A stretch of DNA of 64,000 bases from Pseudodesulfovibrio profundus (lineage in GTDB: Bacteria > Desulfobacterota > Desulfovibrionia > Desulfovibrionales > Desulfovibrionaceae), in NCBI RefSeq assembly GCF_900217235.1, contig NZ_LT907975.1:124001-188000 (forward strand). Reading direction: 5' to 3'. A program made the position numbers and the translations under genes. Below are positions 44,919 to 53,271 of this stretch, piece after piece. Position 1 is the first letter of the stretch. Every line of letters begins with the position of its first letter. The notes below the pieces were generated by a model. The model was not told the origin of the DNA and searched no databases. It was given only the letters and a program-made list of their open reading frames with translations.

Positions 44919-45743
44919 TTACTTTGCGTTGGGAATAAAAAGCTTCTTGCCAAGGAGTTTGAACTCGCCAATAGCCTTCTGGGTCTCAGGAGTGGCCATC
45001 CAAGCGATGAACTGCTTGGCCAGGTCGTACTGGGCATCCTTGCAATGCTTGGGGTTAACAGCAAGGGCGCTGTACTGGTTGAACAGGACTTTGTCGCCTT
45101 CGACCAGAACTACCAGCGGCGGGTTGCCGTCGTGGTTGTCAGCATATTTGATGAAGGTACCACGGTCAGTCATGGTGTAACCGGACTTCTCGTTGGCAAT
45201 GTTGATGGTGGGGAGCATGCCCTGACCGGTCTGGACGTACCAGGATTCCTTTTCAGGGACAGCCATACCGGCGGACTTCCAAAGAGAAATCTCTTTTTTG
45301 TTGGTGCCGGAGTTGTCGCCGCGGCTGGCGAAGGCTGCGCCTTTTTCCTTGATGGTGGTCAAAGCCTTGGTGACATTCATGCCTTTGACGCCTGCGGGAT
45401 CAGCAGCAGGGCCGATGATGACAAAGTCGTTGTACATGAGTTCTTTGCGATCAATCAGGACACCTTTGTCCATGTACTTCTTTTCAGCGCCGGGAGCGTG
45501 AACAAGTACGACATCAACGTCGCAGTTTTCAGCCATTTTGAGGGCTTTACCGGTGCCGACAGCAACAAACTTGATTTCCACGCCAGCATCTTTCTGGAAC
45601 AGGGGAACAATAAGCTCATCAAGCAGGCCGGTGTTGGCAGTACTTGTGGTGGTAGCCATCATAAGAGTTTTGGAGGCCATTGCCGGCACTGTAAGTGCCA
45701 GAGTGAGAACAAGAGACAATGTAAATGTGACAATGCGTTTCAT
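44919..45743 (-). CDS. tupA: Tungstate-binding periplasmic protein
   Basis: A 274-residue solute-binding protein. A signal peptide ends near residue 24 (VPAMA-SKTL). The TTTST segment after it and the RGDNSGT segment are the oxyanion-binding signatures of TupA. It delivers tungstate to TupBC. The ATG at 45743 has GGGAG 5 bases upstream. The island also codes for AOR and pterin enzymes, which fits tungsten over molybdenum. Confidence 0.93.
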   Translation of the reverse strand: MKRIVTFTLSLVLTLALTVPAMASKTLMMATTTSTANTGLLDELIVPLFQKDAGVEIKFVAVGTGKALKMAENCDVDVVLVHAPGAEKKYMDKGVLIDRKELMYNDFVIIGPAADPAGVKGMNVTKALTTIKEKGAAFASRGDNSGTNKKEISLWKSAGMAVPEKESWYVQTGQGMLPTINIANEKSGYTMTDRGTFIKYADNHDGNPPLVVLVEGDKVLFNQYSALAVNPKHCKDAQYDLAKQFIAWMATPETQKAIGEFKLLGKKLFIPNAK

Positions 45744-45793
45744 AAATACTCCCATATTTGGTTTTTTAATTCCTTTACAATAAAGGCTTATGC

Positions 45794-46180
45794 TTATTCT
45801 GTGTCATCCCGATAGAATTCACCGGATTTCTCAACATCCATTTTTAGGACTTCTTCAGCTTTTTGAGCCGCATATTGTTCAACATCAAGATAGAAATGAA
45901 GGAACTTTTCCATCAACTCTTTTCCAAAAGGTGACAGGTTGAAACGTTGCCCTTTTCCTTTGGTCTTTTCGACAAGCGGTTGACCGATTCTCTCTTCAGC
46001 ATTCTTTAATTTGCCCCAGGCGCGCCTGTAGGACATGCCGAGGGCCTCGGCTGCTTTACGCAGCGAACCGAGTTTCTCGATATGTTGAAGAAGAAGAGTG
46101 CTGCCTATGCCGATATAGATCTGATCTTTTTGCTCGATCCAAACGCGTAATCTGAGTGTTGCCTTGTTAGATTTTGACAT
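45794..46180 (-). CDS. ModE-type HTH transcriptional regulator without ligand domain
   Basis: A 128-residue protein that is only the N-terminal winged-helix part of ModE: LGSLRKAAEALGMSYRRAW is the recognition region. It lacks the molybdate-binding TOBE/DI domains. It is likely the local regulator of the tup operon, which begins 50 bases downstream. How it senses metal is unclear; a short C-terminal helix with Glu/Lys may mediate dimerisation. Start ATG at 46180 with GGGAA upstream. Confidence 0.8.
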   Translation of the reverse strand: MSKSNKATLRLRVWIEQKDQIYIGIGSTLLLQHIEKLGSLRKAAEALGMSYRRAWGKLKNAEERIGQPLVEKTKGKGQRFNLSPFGKELMEKFLHFYLDVEQYAAQKAEEVLKMDVEKSGEFYRDDTE

Positions 46181-46246
46181 AATTTCCCAATATAGTTTTA
46201 GCGTTATCAATAATAGTGAACGCCATCCAAAGCATGTTCGGATGAA

Positions 46247-46293
46247 TATATGCAGGAATCAAACAATTAAGTCAACAATGACATAATAGTCAT
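46247..46293 (-). promoter_or_regulatory. Promoter and palindromic operator of the regulator-tupABC-mobB operon
   Basis: On the minus strand TTGACT (46275-46270), a 17-base spacer and CATATA (46252-46247). Two bases upstream of the -35 lies the inverted repeat ATGAC-N6-GTCAT (46278-46293). The palindrome is well placed for a regulator binding beside RNA polymerase, and the ModE-type gene that follows is the obvious candidate. Confidence 0.5.
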
Positions 46294-46314
46294 GTTTTGA
46301 CACAAATGTTTCAA

Positions 46315-47154
46315 TTAAAGCTGTACTTTTTCGAAAGTATGGGAGTGGAGGTCGACTATGAGCATAGACGACTCCAGTGATGAGGTATGACCTGTGAGAA
46401 TCTTTATGGCTTCGCAAGCCATCAGCGATGCAAAAAGTGAAACGGCGGGGGCAGGACAACCCAGGATTACTTCAGCCGCATTATCGCTTCCCATGATATC
46501 TGCCGGGCCGGTCTGCCCTGGTTGGACTACTCCAACATAGCCGGTCCATCCCGCAAGGGCGCCGGTAACCATTGGAATGTTGGCTTCGGCTGCACTGCGT
46601 TGGAGAGTAAGGCGAGTCTCGAGTCCCCCTAGAGCGTCGATAACCAGATCAGCCCCTTTAACAAAGGTGGGTAGCGAGGTAGCGTCCAGAAATTGTGTTG
46701 CTATCTCGCATTCGACTGAGGGGTTGATTTCGGCAGCTCTGTTTATGGCGGCGCTCGCCTTGTGCGCCCCAAGAGAGTGAACCGTGGACAATGCCTGCCG
46801 ATTGAGATTGGATTCTTCAAAGCTGTCGCCGTCAGCGGTGCGGATTCTTCCGATTCCGGTTCGCAGCAGAATTTCCAGTAGAGTTCCTCCAAGTCCGCCA
46901 AGGCCGACTTGGGCAATCGAAGAATCCAATAACTTGAGTTGATCATTGGCAGTGATGGAATTCATACTGCGAAGATATCGCTTGGGTATGATCCCATTAA
47001 TCAACGCTTCACGCTCAACCTTCCATCCAGGCACGTCGTGGGCCAACGCAATGGAAGCGATGTGGTTCAAGCTGATGAAGAGTCCAGGACTTCCCGCGGG
47101 CAACTCCGTAGGCTCTGCTTTGCCTCGGATGGCTTCAGCCATGTCGGAAGACAA
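46315..47154 (-). CDS. E1-like adenylyltransferase (ThiF/MoeB family)
   Basis: A 279-residue enzyme of the ThiF/MoeB/HesA family. The nucleotide loop GLGGLGGTLLEILLR, DGDSFEESNLNRQ (Asp and Arg-finger region) and SLGAHKASAA are present. It activates the C-terminal Gly-Gly of a MoaD/ThiS partner by adenylation. I see no clear pair of CxxC zinc motifs, so it may be a zinc-less form. It is 3 bases from the MoaD-like gene. Confidence 0.85.
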   Translation of the reverse strand: MSSDMAEAIRGKAEPTELPAGSPGLFISLNHIASIALAHDVPGWKVEREALINGIIPKRYLRSMNSITANDQLKLLDSSIAQVGLGGLGGTLLEILLRTGIGRIRTADGDSFEESNLNRQALSTVHSLGAHKASAAINRAAEINPSVECEIATQFLDATSLPTFVKGADLVIDALGGLETRLTLQRSAAEANIPMVTGALAGWTGYVGVVQPGQTGPADIMGSDNAAEVILGCPAPAVSLFASLMACEAIKILTGHTSSLESSMLIVDLHSHTFEKVQL

Positions 47155-47157
47155 GGT

Positions 47158-47385
47158 TTACCCTCCTCCTACGGGAGGAAATATACCGACCCTGTCCTTA
47201 TCTTTAAGTTCCGTTTCCAGATTGGAACGACATGAGTTCACAAACATAAGCGAGATGTCCTCAACTGGAATGTCGAGTTTCTCTACAATGGACCTGATGG
47301 TTTCTCCTTTTTCAATGGGATAGTCATCACCATTCTCAGGGAGATATTTGGTCAACGTCGCGAATAATTTAATTTCAATACCCAT
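47158..47385 (-). CDS. MoaD/ThiS-family sulfur carrier protein
   Basis: A 75-residue ubiquitin-fold sulfur carrier ending in Gly-Gly-Gly, the site of adenylation and thiocarboxylate formation. PPVGGG is the C-terminal motif. Paired with the E1-like gene and located just after aor, it probably serves the tungstopterin cofactor. Confidence 0.85.
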   Translation of the reverse strand: MGIEIKLFATLTKYLPENGDDYPIEKGETIRSIVEKLDIPVEDISLMFVNSCRSNLETELKDKDRVGIFPPVGGG

Positions 47386-47430
47386 GACTACAATTTAGCC
47401 ATTGAACTGATGTGGGTCAACAAATGACAT

Positions 47431-47458
47431 AAAAAAAGGCCGGGAAAAACCCGGCCTT
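47431..47458 (-). terminator. Rho-independent terminator of aor
   Basis: A 9-bp stem (47436-47444 with 47450-47458) with 5-base loop. On the minus strand seven T follow the stem. It sits between aor and the MoaD-like gene, so most transcripts of aor should end here. Confidence 0.85.
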
Positions 47459-47480
47459 AATTATTGATATGAACTGAGCG

Positions 47481-49208
47481 TTACGCTTTTGCGCCCTGCA
47501 GCTCATTTTCATCAATGTCCCAAGTGACATTGTGAGGGGGCAGTGCTTCGGTCTCAAAGAACCGGGGCAATTTGTCGTCCATCTTGGTGAATCCGGCACG
47601 TTCGTTGAATTCCTGCTCATCCTTCATGCAGTTAACACCGAGGTTGACGAGATCGTCAGCAGTGAAGGTGTTACCCGTGTAGGACTGAACCAGATCAGCC
47701 ATGGTCTGAACGCCGTTTTCAGCATCAAGCACAGCGAATGCTACGAACAGGCAGAAGCCCATGGAGTCGATGGCGGCAGTTGCGACCTGAAGGTTCTTGG
47801 AAAGTTCAACGTTTCCGTCTTTCTTGTGGCCGTCGACAGTTCCACCGACACCGAGAACGTTGGCGGTGACACCGTAACCGGCGGTGTGGTCTGCGCCCAT
47901 TGCAGAGGTGGCATAGGTTACGCCAACACCCTTGACTGCACGAGGATCGTAGGCAGGCATGGACTGATTTTTCACGACCGGAAGACGGTCAACACCGAAA
48001 GCGTGGCCGGCAAAGGTTACACCGTTACCGATGATCATGCCCATGGGATCGCCAGTGCCGACTTTCTTGAGCAGTTCGATGGCAGCTTTGCCGTCACCCC
48101 AGGGGATGATGCCGCCGTCCATGGCGATTGCAATCGTGTTACCGATTTCAATGGTGTCCATGCCCTTGTCATCACAAATGCGATCGAGTTCGGCGATATC
48201 ATCAATATCTTTGATCATGGCGTTAGCGCCAAATGCCCAGACAGTCTCGTACTCAAAGCCGGAAGTGACGTATTCGCCCTTGGCGTTGTTGTACTGCTGG
48301 GAGCACTGGATAACACAACCTGCGTGGCAACCTTCAGTGGTTTTACCTTTGCGGGATTCAATGACTTCGGCGATTTTTTCACCGGAGATATCGGCAGCAT
48401 GGTCAATTTGGCCGAGGCGGAAGTTCTTTGCAGGAAGAGCGCCGGCTTCGTTGATAACGTTAACGAGCACGCAAGTTCCGAATGCAGGAAGGCCCTCGGA
48501 AGTGACCGGATGGCCCTGGAGGATTCCGACCCATTCTTTACGAGCGGTCTTGAAAGCGTCAACGTCGGCAGCTGCAACCTTGTTGTTCACAGCGGGATCA
48601 AGGATGATCGCTTTGACTTTTTTGGAGCCCATGACAGCACCGGTGCCGCCACGACCTGCCGAACGAGCAGGGCGCTTGTATGGATCGGTGAACTGGATGG
48701 TAGCAGTTTGGCGAACAGTTTCACCAGCGGGGCCGATCATCGCTGCGCACAGTTTGTCACCGTACTCTTCGAGCAGCTTGTCGTGGGCCGGGTAGTTGTC
48801 CATTCCGGTGATATCGGAAGCATCCTTAAACTCTACTTTGTCTTCAGAAATAAAAATAGTGGAGAAGGGTGCGTCTTCGGCAGGCTTATCCTCAAGGATG
48901 ATGGCAAGCAGATCCATTTTGGGCATCTTGTGTGCAAACAGGCCGCCGGAGTTGGATTCTTTGATGCCGCCAGTCAAAGGAGACTTGGTACCTACGGAAA
49001 GACGTCCGGAGTTGGCTGCCGTGGAGCCACCAAGAAGACCAGTAGCGAAAACGAGTTTGTTTTCGGCAGACAGCGGATGACAGTCTGCAGGCACTTCCTT
49101 GTTGATGACACGCGAGGTCAGCGCGCGGCCACCCAAGTTGACATAAGGGCCTACGTCTTCAAACGAATACTCTTTGGTTTTCGTATTGATCCTAAGAATT
49201 CTAGGCAT
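47481..49208 (-). CDS. aor: Tungsten-containing aldehyde ferredoxin oxidoreductase
   Basis: A 575-residue enzyme that oxidises aldehydes to acids with ferredoxin. The N-terminal domain (LGGRALTSRVI, and SGRLSVGTKSPLTGG) binds the bis-pterin; the cluster cysteines are in EGCHAGCVIQC (about 300-310) and a later Cys in LVNLGVNCMKDEQEF. It is slightly shorter than the ~605-residue archaeal enzymes. The neighbours for tungstate import and pterin sulfur transfer fit this role. Confidence 0.95.
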   Translation of the reverse strand: MPRILRINTKTKEYSFEDVGPYVNLGGRALTSRVINKEVPADCHPLSAENKLVFATGLLGGSTAANSGRLSVGTKSPLTGGIKESNSGGLFAHKMPKMDLLAIILEDKPAEDAPFSTIFISEDKVEFKDASDITGMDNYPAHDKLLEEYGDKLCAAMIGPAGETVRQTATIQFTDPYKRPARSAGRGGTGAVMGSKKVKAIILDPAVNNKVAAADVDAFKTARKEWVGILQGHPVTSEGLPAFGTCVLVNVINEAGALPAKNFRLGQIDHAADISGEKIAEVIESRKGKTTEGCHAGCVIQCSQQYNNAKGEYVTSGFEYETVWAFGANAMIKDIDDIAELDRICDDKGMDTIEIGNTIAIAMDGGIIPWGDGKAAIELLKKVGTGDPMGMIIGNGVTFAGHAFGVDRLPVVKNQSMPAYDPRAVKGVGVTYATSAMGADHTAGYGVTANVLGVGGTVDGHKKDGNVELSKNLQVATAAIDSMGFCLFVAFAVLDAENGVQTMADLVQSYTGNTFTADDLVNLGVNCMKDEQEFNERAGFTKMDDKLPRFFETEALPPHNVTWDIDENELQGAKA

Positions 49209-49281
49209 AACACACCTCTATTAGTTTGATGTTTAATGCTTGTATAAACACTTGTTTTTATCTGTACTAACTCTTACCATT

Positions 49282-49310
49282 TGATAAGCGCTTTTGAGGA
49301 AAAATGTCAA
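49282..49310 (-). promoter_or_regulatory. Sigma-70 promoter of aor
   Basis: On the minus strand TTGACA (49310-49305), a 17-base spacer and TTATCA (49287-49282); with 18 bases the -10 reads TATCAA. The palindrome AAGCGCTT lies inside the spacer and could be an operator half. Confidence 0.6.
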
Positions 49311-49369
49311 AGAAAACAAAGAATTGTGCCTACGTGAGCATAATGGGCACAACATCAAGAGAGTAACGC

Positions 49370-49936
49370 ATGAAAAACATTGACTGTCTCTCACTGAAGA
49401 TGAAATCCGAGTCCCGTGCAGCTTGGAACTACATTTTACAGAAAGGGTTTTGGATTGTTGGTCCGGCCGGGAATAGTGTGCGTGATTTTGTGAAAAAAAC
49501 TCTTGGATATGATGATGACATACTTGATGAGCAGGTCAGGACAATATTTTTGAACAACAGCCCCGTTGACTCCATTGATGGAGTCTACGTCGAAGAAGGC
49601 GCCAAGTTGGCTTTGGGGGGAGCCATGCCCGGATTGGTCGGAATTGTTATGGGCAGAGATAATCCCTACAAGGAATTTCGTAGTGGTATCTCATGCAAGG
49701 AAACTGAAGGGGCCGGGGGAAGCTCCCAGCAAGTTCGTGTTTTTCTGAAAATTTTCAGTACACTTGCAGTAGCAACAGGAACAGATATTTTAACGAAAGG
49801 TCTTGAATTGAAGGCTGAAACTTTGAGAGATTTTCTTGAAAAACAGAAAGTGCATCTGTTGAACCCTGAAGTTCTTACTTCTCTGGATTCAACAGACGAT
49901 GCACCCATTCGCTTTACAGTTGAATTTAAAAACTAA
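49370..49936 (+). CDS. Hypothetical protein, 188 residues
   Basis: A soluble mixed alpha/beta protein without a recognised family, signal peptide or span. It has a Gly-rich segment (KLALGGAMPGLVGIVMG) at about residues 78-94. The gene is divergent from aor and its ribosome site is weak (AAGAGAG). It ends a few bases from the convergent small exported protein. Confidence 0.65.
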   Translation: MKNIDCLSLKMKSESRAAWNYILQKGFWIVGPAGNSVRDFVKKTLGYDDDILDEQVRTIFLNNSPVDSIDGVYVEEGAKLALGGAMPGLVGIVMGRDNPYKEFRSGISCKETEGAGGSSQQVRVFLKIFSTLAVATGTDILTKGLELKAETLRDFLEKQKVHLLNPEVLTSLDSTDDAPIRFTVEFKN

Positions 49937-49940
49937 AAAA

Positions 49941-50276
49941 TTACTGACAACCAATGGTGCCAGAATAGGATTCCAGTTCATCGGAGTATTTTTCAAACCG
50001 TTTTTGGTTCCAGATGTCTTCACGAATAATTTGAGTCCGATTATCGTGTAAGCCGCGTCGAATTTTGGTACACACTGAATCTTTTTCTTGTTGCGGCATG
50101 CTTTCCAAATTATCGCCATAGCTATCCATAGTCGAAATGTAGGCCTTTTTGGCAATGCGATAATTTGATTCTGCCTGATACCGTAATGAGCGTCCGATAT
50201 TATCGGATGCCAGGGCTGATGATGCGCCCAAGCAAAACATTGCAAGTAAACAAGACAGTAGAAGCTTCTTATTCAT
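49941..50276 (-). CDS. Small exported protein, 111 residues
   Basis: A signal peptide ends near residue 24 (ASSALA-SDN), followed by an ~87-residue helical, charged domain with two Cys (in DSVCTKIRR and at the extreme end) that could form a disulfide. The start ATG at 50276 has GGAGG 4 bases upstream. Family unknown; periplasmic by signal. Confidence 0.75.
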   Translation of the reverse strand: MNKKLLLSCLLAMFCLGASSALASDNIGRSLRYQAESNYRIAKKAYISTMDSYGDNLESMPQQEKDSVCTKIRRGLHDNRTQIIREDIWNQKRFEKYSDELESYSGTIGCQ

Positions 50277-50373
50277 AATTCCTCCACTCATGGGTTTTAC
50301 TGAACTTAACCGATATGGGTTGATTAGGGAACATGACAACGGAGTGATTCACTGGGGTATGATCCATTGAAAC

Positions 50374-50414
50374 AAAAAATGTCAGGTCCATTTATCATGG
50401 CACCTGACATTTTT
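50374..50414. terminator. Bidirectional rho-independent terminator
   Basis: A perfect 13-bp inverted repeat (50375-50387 with 50402-50414) with a 14-base loop that can itself pair CCA/TGG. T-runs exist on both strands. It ends the minus-strand tRNA-Val transcript. Confidence 0.85.
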
Positions 50415-50422
50415 GAAATAGC

Positions 50423-50499
50423 TGGTGGGCGATGGCAGATTTGAACTGCCGACTTCCACCGTGTGAAGATGGCACTCTGACCAACTGAGTTAATCGCCC
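50423..50499 (-). tRNA. tRNA-Val (CAC)
   Basis: A complete cloverleaf: acceptor GGGCGAT/ATCGCCC, anticodon stem CCATC/GGTGG with loop TTCACAC (anticodon CAC), T-loop GTTCAAATC, encoded CCA. It lies downstream of rnfB and just before a terminator. Confidence 0.95.
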
Positions 50500-50572
50500 A
50501 TTTATCTTTTTTACCTCTTTTTAAAGAGGATATTTCATATATCTGCAACCTTTTTGGTTTGCAAGTTGTTTT

Positions 50573-52678
50573 TTATGCCAGCTTCACGCAGTCATCGCCT
50601 GTGCACACTTCATCTTCACCCATGTCTCGATTGTAGCAGGTGAGTCCGCATCGCAGGCATCTGCATGTTTCGTGTTTGGTTTCTTCTTCTGTCAGCGTTC
50701 CTTCAATTTCCTCAAATGAGCATGTCCGCTCGTCGCATTCGATCAAATGGGGCATTTCAGCTCGTTTGCGGAGCCCAACATCTGGGACATTAGTGAACAT
50801 GGTATACGGGATCAATTCGCGTTGTATGTCTGTAGGATAGTGAAGGGAGCCTTCTGTCAAATACTGATGGATGGATCGCGCCGCCTTTCTGCCTTCACCC
50901 AGGGCTGTGATGACAAGGGCTGGACCTGTGTGCATATCGCCACCTGTGAACACATGTGGCATGGCTGTTTGCAGGGTGTCTGGATGGGCGTCCAGGGTCC
51001 TCCACTTGGTTTCGTTCAGTTTACATGTCCCGGATTCGTCATACAGGCATGATAGTTCAGGCTTTTGGCCGATTGCCGTATAAACCGTGTCACACTCGAT
51101 GAGCGTTTCAGACCCTTCGATGGGGATTGGGCGACGTCTGCCAGAGTCGTCGGGTTCACCCAGTTCCATCTTGATGTATTCCACGTGGGTCACATGACCA
51201 TCGTCGTCCGTCAGAATTCGCTTGGGGGCAGCAAGTAGGAGATAGTGCACAGTCTCTTCTTCCGCTCCAACGATTTCTTCGATATTGGCGGGCATTTCAT
51301 CTCTTGTACGGCGGTACATGAGAGTGACATCTGCACCAAGCCTGACACTGGATCGAGCTGTATCAATAGCGGTGTTACCACCTCCAATGACAACAACTTT
51401 CTTACCGATCCCGGTTTCCATTCCCAGGCCGACTTTAGTCAGGAACTCAGTGCCAGTTTCTACCCCCTCAGCCTCTTCTCCCTCAATGCGGAGGGTGAGA
51501 TTCATCCAAGCACCGATTCCGAGGAAGACTGCTTCGAATCCTTCTTCCTGAAGTGTGTTTAGTGAAAAGTCTGTCCCAAATTTCTGGCTGCATTTAGTTT
51601 CGATACCAAGGTCAAGAATGCCTTGTATTTCCCAATCTAGAACATCTTTGGGCAGTCGGTATTCAGGAATGCCGTAGCGAAGCTGGCCGCCGAGTTTAGG
51701 CATTGATTCATAAATGGTCGGGCTATGACCAAGGCGTCGCAAATAGAAAGCACAGGCAATTCCTGCGGGCCCACCACCAACGATGGCGACCTTTCGTCCT
51801 GTATCCGACGCACAGGGGATTGGAAGGCGTCTTCCAGAGTTCATTTCCCAATCGGCGACAAAGCGTTTGATCATGTTGATGCCAATTGCTTCTTCAACAT
51901 GCTTTCGTCGACAAACTCCTTCACAAGGGTGCGGGCAGACTCGTCCAATGGACAGAGGCATGGGGATGCGTTCACGAATTGTTTCCAGCGCTCCGGCATA
52001 ATCACCACGCGAAACCTGTTCAATGTAGCGGGGGATATTGATCTGGCCCGGGCACTTTTGTCTGCACGGTGCAAGGCAGTCCGTATTTCGATTCAGATGA
52101 GTGATGCGGGCTGACTGTCCCCAGATGGTTATGACTCCGCGAGGGCATACAACAGCACAACCGTTGCAGGCAGTACAAAGCTCGGGGTCAACAATGGGGT
52201 ATCCTTGTGGGCCCATTTCAATGGCGCCGAACTGACATGCATCCACACAGGTGCCATACCCCAGGCATCCCTCGGGACACATCTTGTTGCCTCGATACAG
52301 CAGATTCTGCGCACGGCAGTCGGGAACACCTTCATAGTCGTAAATATCTTCGGCGCGTATGCCGCCAGTGCAGTCGACAAAGGCGATTTGACGTTCCATG
52401 GAGGAGAACTCAAGTCCCATGATTTCTGCCACTTTGACTGCGATCTCATCACCGCCGATGACGCAAACTGTTGCTCCTGCCTTGCCGTCAATGACTCCTT
52501 GTGCCGCGGCCGCGCATCCGGGGAACCCACAACCTCCACAGTTGGCACCGGCGAGGACGGATTCGACCTGGGCGATACGTGGGTCTTCATATACGTACAG
52601 GACCTTGGAAGCGACAGCGAGAACAACCGCGGCTGTGAATCCTATGCCCAATAATACGAGAACGGATGAAACAATCAT
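50573..52678 (-). CDS. rnfB: RnfB fused to a GltD-type NADPH/FAD oxidoreductase
   Basis: A 701-residue fusion. Residues 1-~185 are RnfB: an N-terminal span (~5-24), the C47-x2-C50-x4-C55-x16-C72 FeS domain, and two 4Fe-4S ferredoxin motifs (CPEGCLGYGTC region and CTACNGCAVVC). Residues ~200-620 are a glutamate-synthase small-subunit-like flavoprotein: Cys-rich linker, FAD loop GGGPAG (301-306), NADPH loop GGGNTA (432-437) and YRR (455-457), which favours NADPH. The last ~50 residues add five or six cysteines (CRCLRCGLTC, then CTGDDC). Normal RnfB is ~190-300 residues. It probably moves electrons from ferredoxin or the membrane core to a pyridine nucleotide. Confidence 0.9.
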   Translation of the reverse strand: MIVSSVLVLLGIGFTAAVVLAVASKVLYVYEDPRIAQVESVLAGANCGGCGFPGCAAAAQGVIDGKAGATVCVIGGDEIAVKVAEIMGLEFSSMERQIAFVDCTGGIRAEDIYDYEGVPDCRAQNLLYRGNKMCPEGCLGYGTCVDACQFGAIEMGPQGYPIVDPELCTACNGCAVVCPRGVITIWGQSARITHLNRNTDCLAPCRQKCPGQINIPRYIEQVSRGDYAGALETIRERIPMPLSIGRVCPHPCEGVCRRKHVEEAIGINMIKRFVADWEMNSGRRLPIPCASDTGRKVAIVGGGPAGIACAFYLRRLGHSPTIYESMPKLGGQLRYGIPEYRLPKDVLDWEIQGILDLGIETKCSQKFGTDFSLNTLQEEGFEAVFLGIGAWMNLTLRIEGEEAEGVETGTEFLTKVGLGMETGIGKKVVVIGGGNTAIDTARSSVRLGADVTLMYRRTRDEMPANIEEIVGAEEETVHYLLLAAPKRILTDDDGHVTHVEYIKMELGEPDDSGRRRPIPIEGSETLIECDTVYTAIGQKPELSCLYDESGTCKLNETKWRTLDAHPDTLQTAMPHVFTGGDMHTGPALVITALGEGRKAARSIHQYLTEGSLHYPTDIQRELIPYTMFTNVPDVGLRKRAEMPHLIECDERTCSFEEIEGTLTEEETKHETCRCLRCGLTCYNRDMGEDEVCTGDDCVKLA

Positions 52679-52686
52679 GGAATCTC

Positions 52687-53262
52687 CTAAGAGGCCATAC
52701 CTTTGAATGCAAAGAAAGTTAACGACATGAGTCCTGCCATGATGAGAGCGAGCGGGGTCCCCTTGAGACTGACGGGAACTCTGGATAGATCAAGACGCTC
52801 GCGTATCCCGGCGAGTACAACAAGGGCCAGCATGAAACCTGCTCCGGATGCAATGGAGAATATGATGGTTTCGAGAAGCGTGTACTCTTCGCGTTGACAG
52901 ATGATGGCTATACCCAGCACGGCACAGTTCGTTGTGATGAGAGGGAGAAAAATGCCAAGTGATTTGTAGAGCGGCGGGATAACTTTTTTGAGAAACATTT
53001 CAACAAATTGTACAAGTGCCGCAATAACAAGGATGAAGCAAATGGTCTGGAGATAGGCCAGGTCATTGGGGCCGAGCAGATACTTCTGCACACACCAGGT
53101 GATGCTTGCCGCCATTGTCGCGACAAATACGACGGCCAGTCCCATGCCGATGGCCACCCCGGACTCTTTTGATGTGCCAATGAACGGGCAGTTGCCGAGA
53201 TACTGCGCAAGGACAATATTATTGACAAATATGGCGGCGATAACGAGGACGAAATAATCCAT
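52687..53262 (-). CDS. rnfA: Rnf complex membrane subunit A
   Basis: A 191-residue six-span protein with the typical start FVNNIVLAQYLGNCPFIG and the second NCAVLGIAI, whose cysteines coordinate a membrane iron centre with RnfE. Nearest relative to NqrE/RsxA. It lies 9 bases after rnfE and 8 before rnfB. Confidence 0.95.
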   Translation of the reverse strand: MDYFVLVIAAIFVNNIVLAQYLGNCPFIGTSKESGVAIGMGLAVVFVATMAASITWCVQKYLLGPNDLAYLQTICFILVIAALVQFVEMFLKKVIPPLYKSLGIFLPLITTNCAVLGIAIICQREEYTLLETIIFSIASGAGFMLALVVLAGIRERLDLSRVPVSLKGTPLALIMAGLMSLTFFAFKGMAS

Positions 53263-53271
53263 GGCAGTTCC

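Noticed and set aside
47532-49229. Long open frame on the plus strand opposite aor (565 codons)
   Set aside because: It runs antisense across a well-recognised enzyme, has low-complexity composition from the reverse frame, and no ribosome site of note. It is a shadow of aor.
49324-49353. Seven-base inverted repeat upstream of the 188-residue gene
   Set aside because: Short arms with a long loop and no match to a regulator; consistent with chance.
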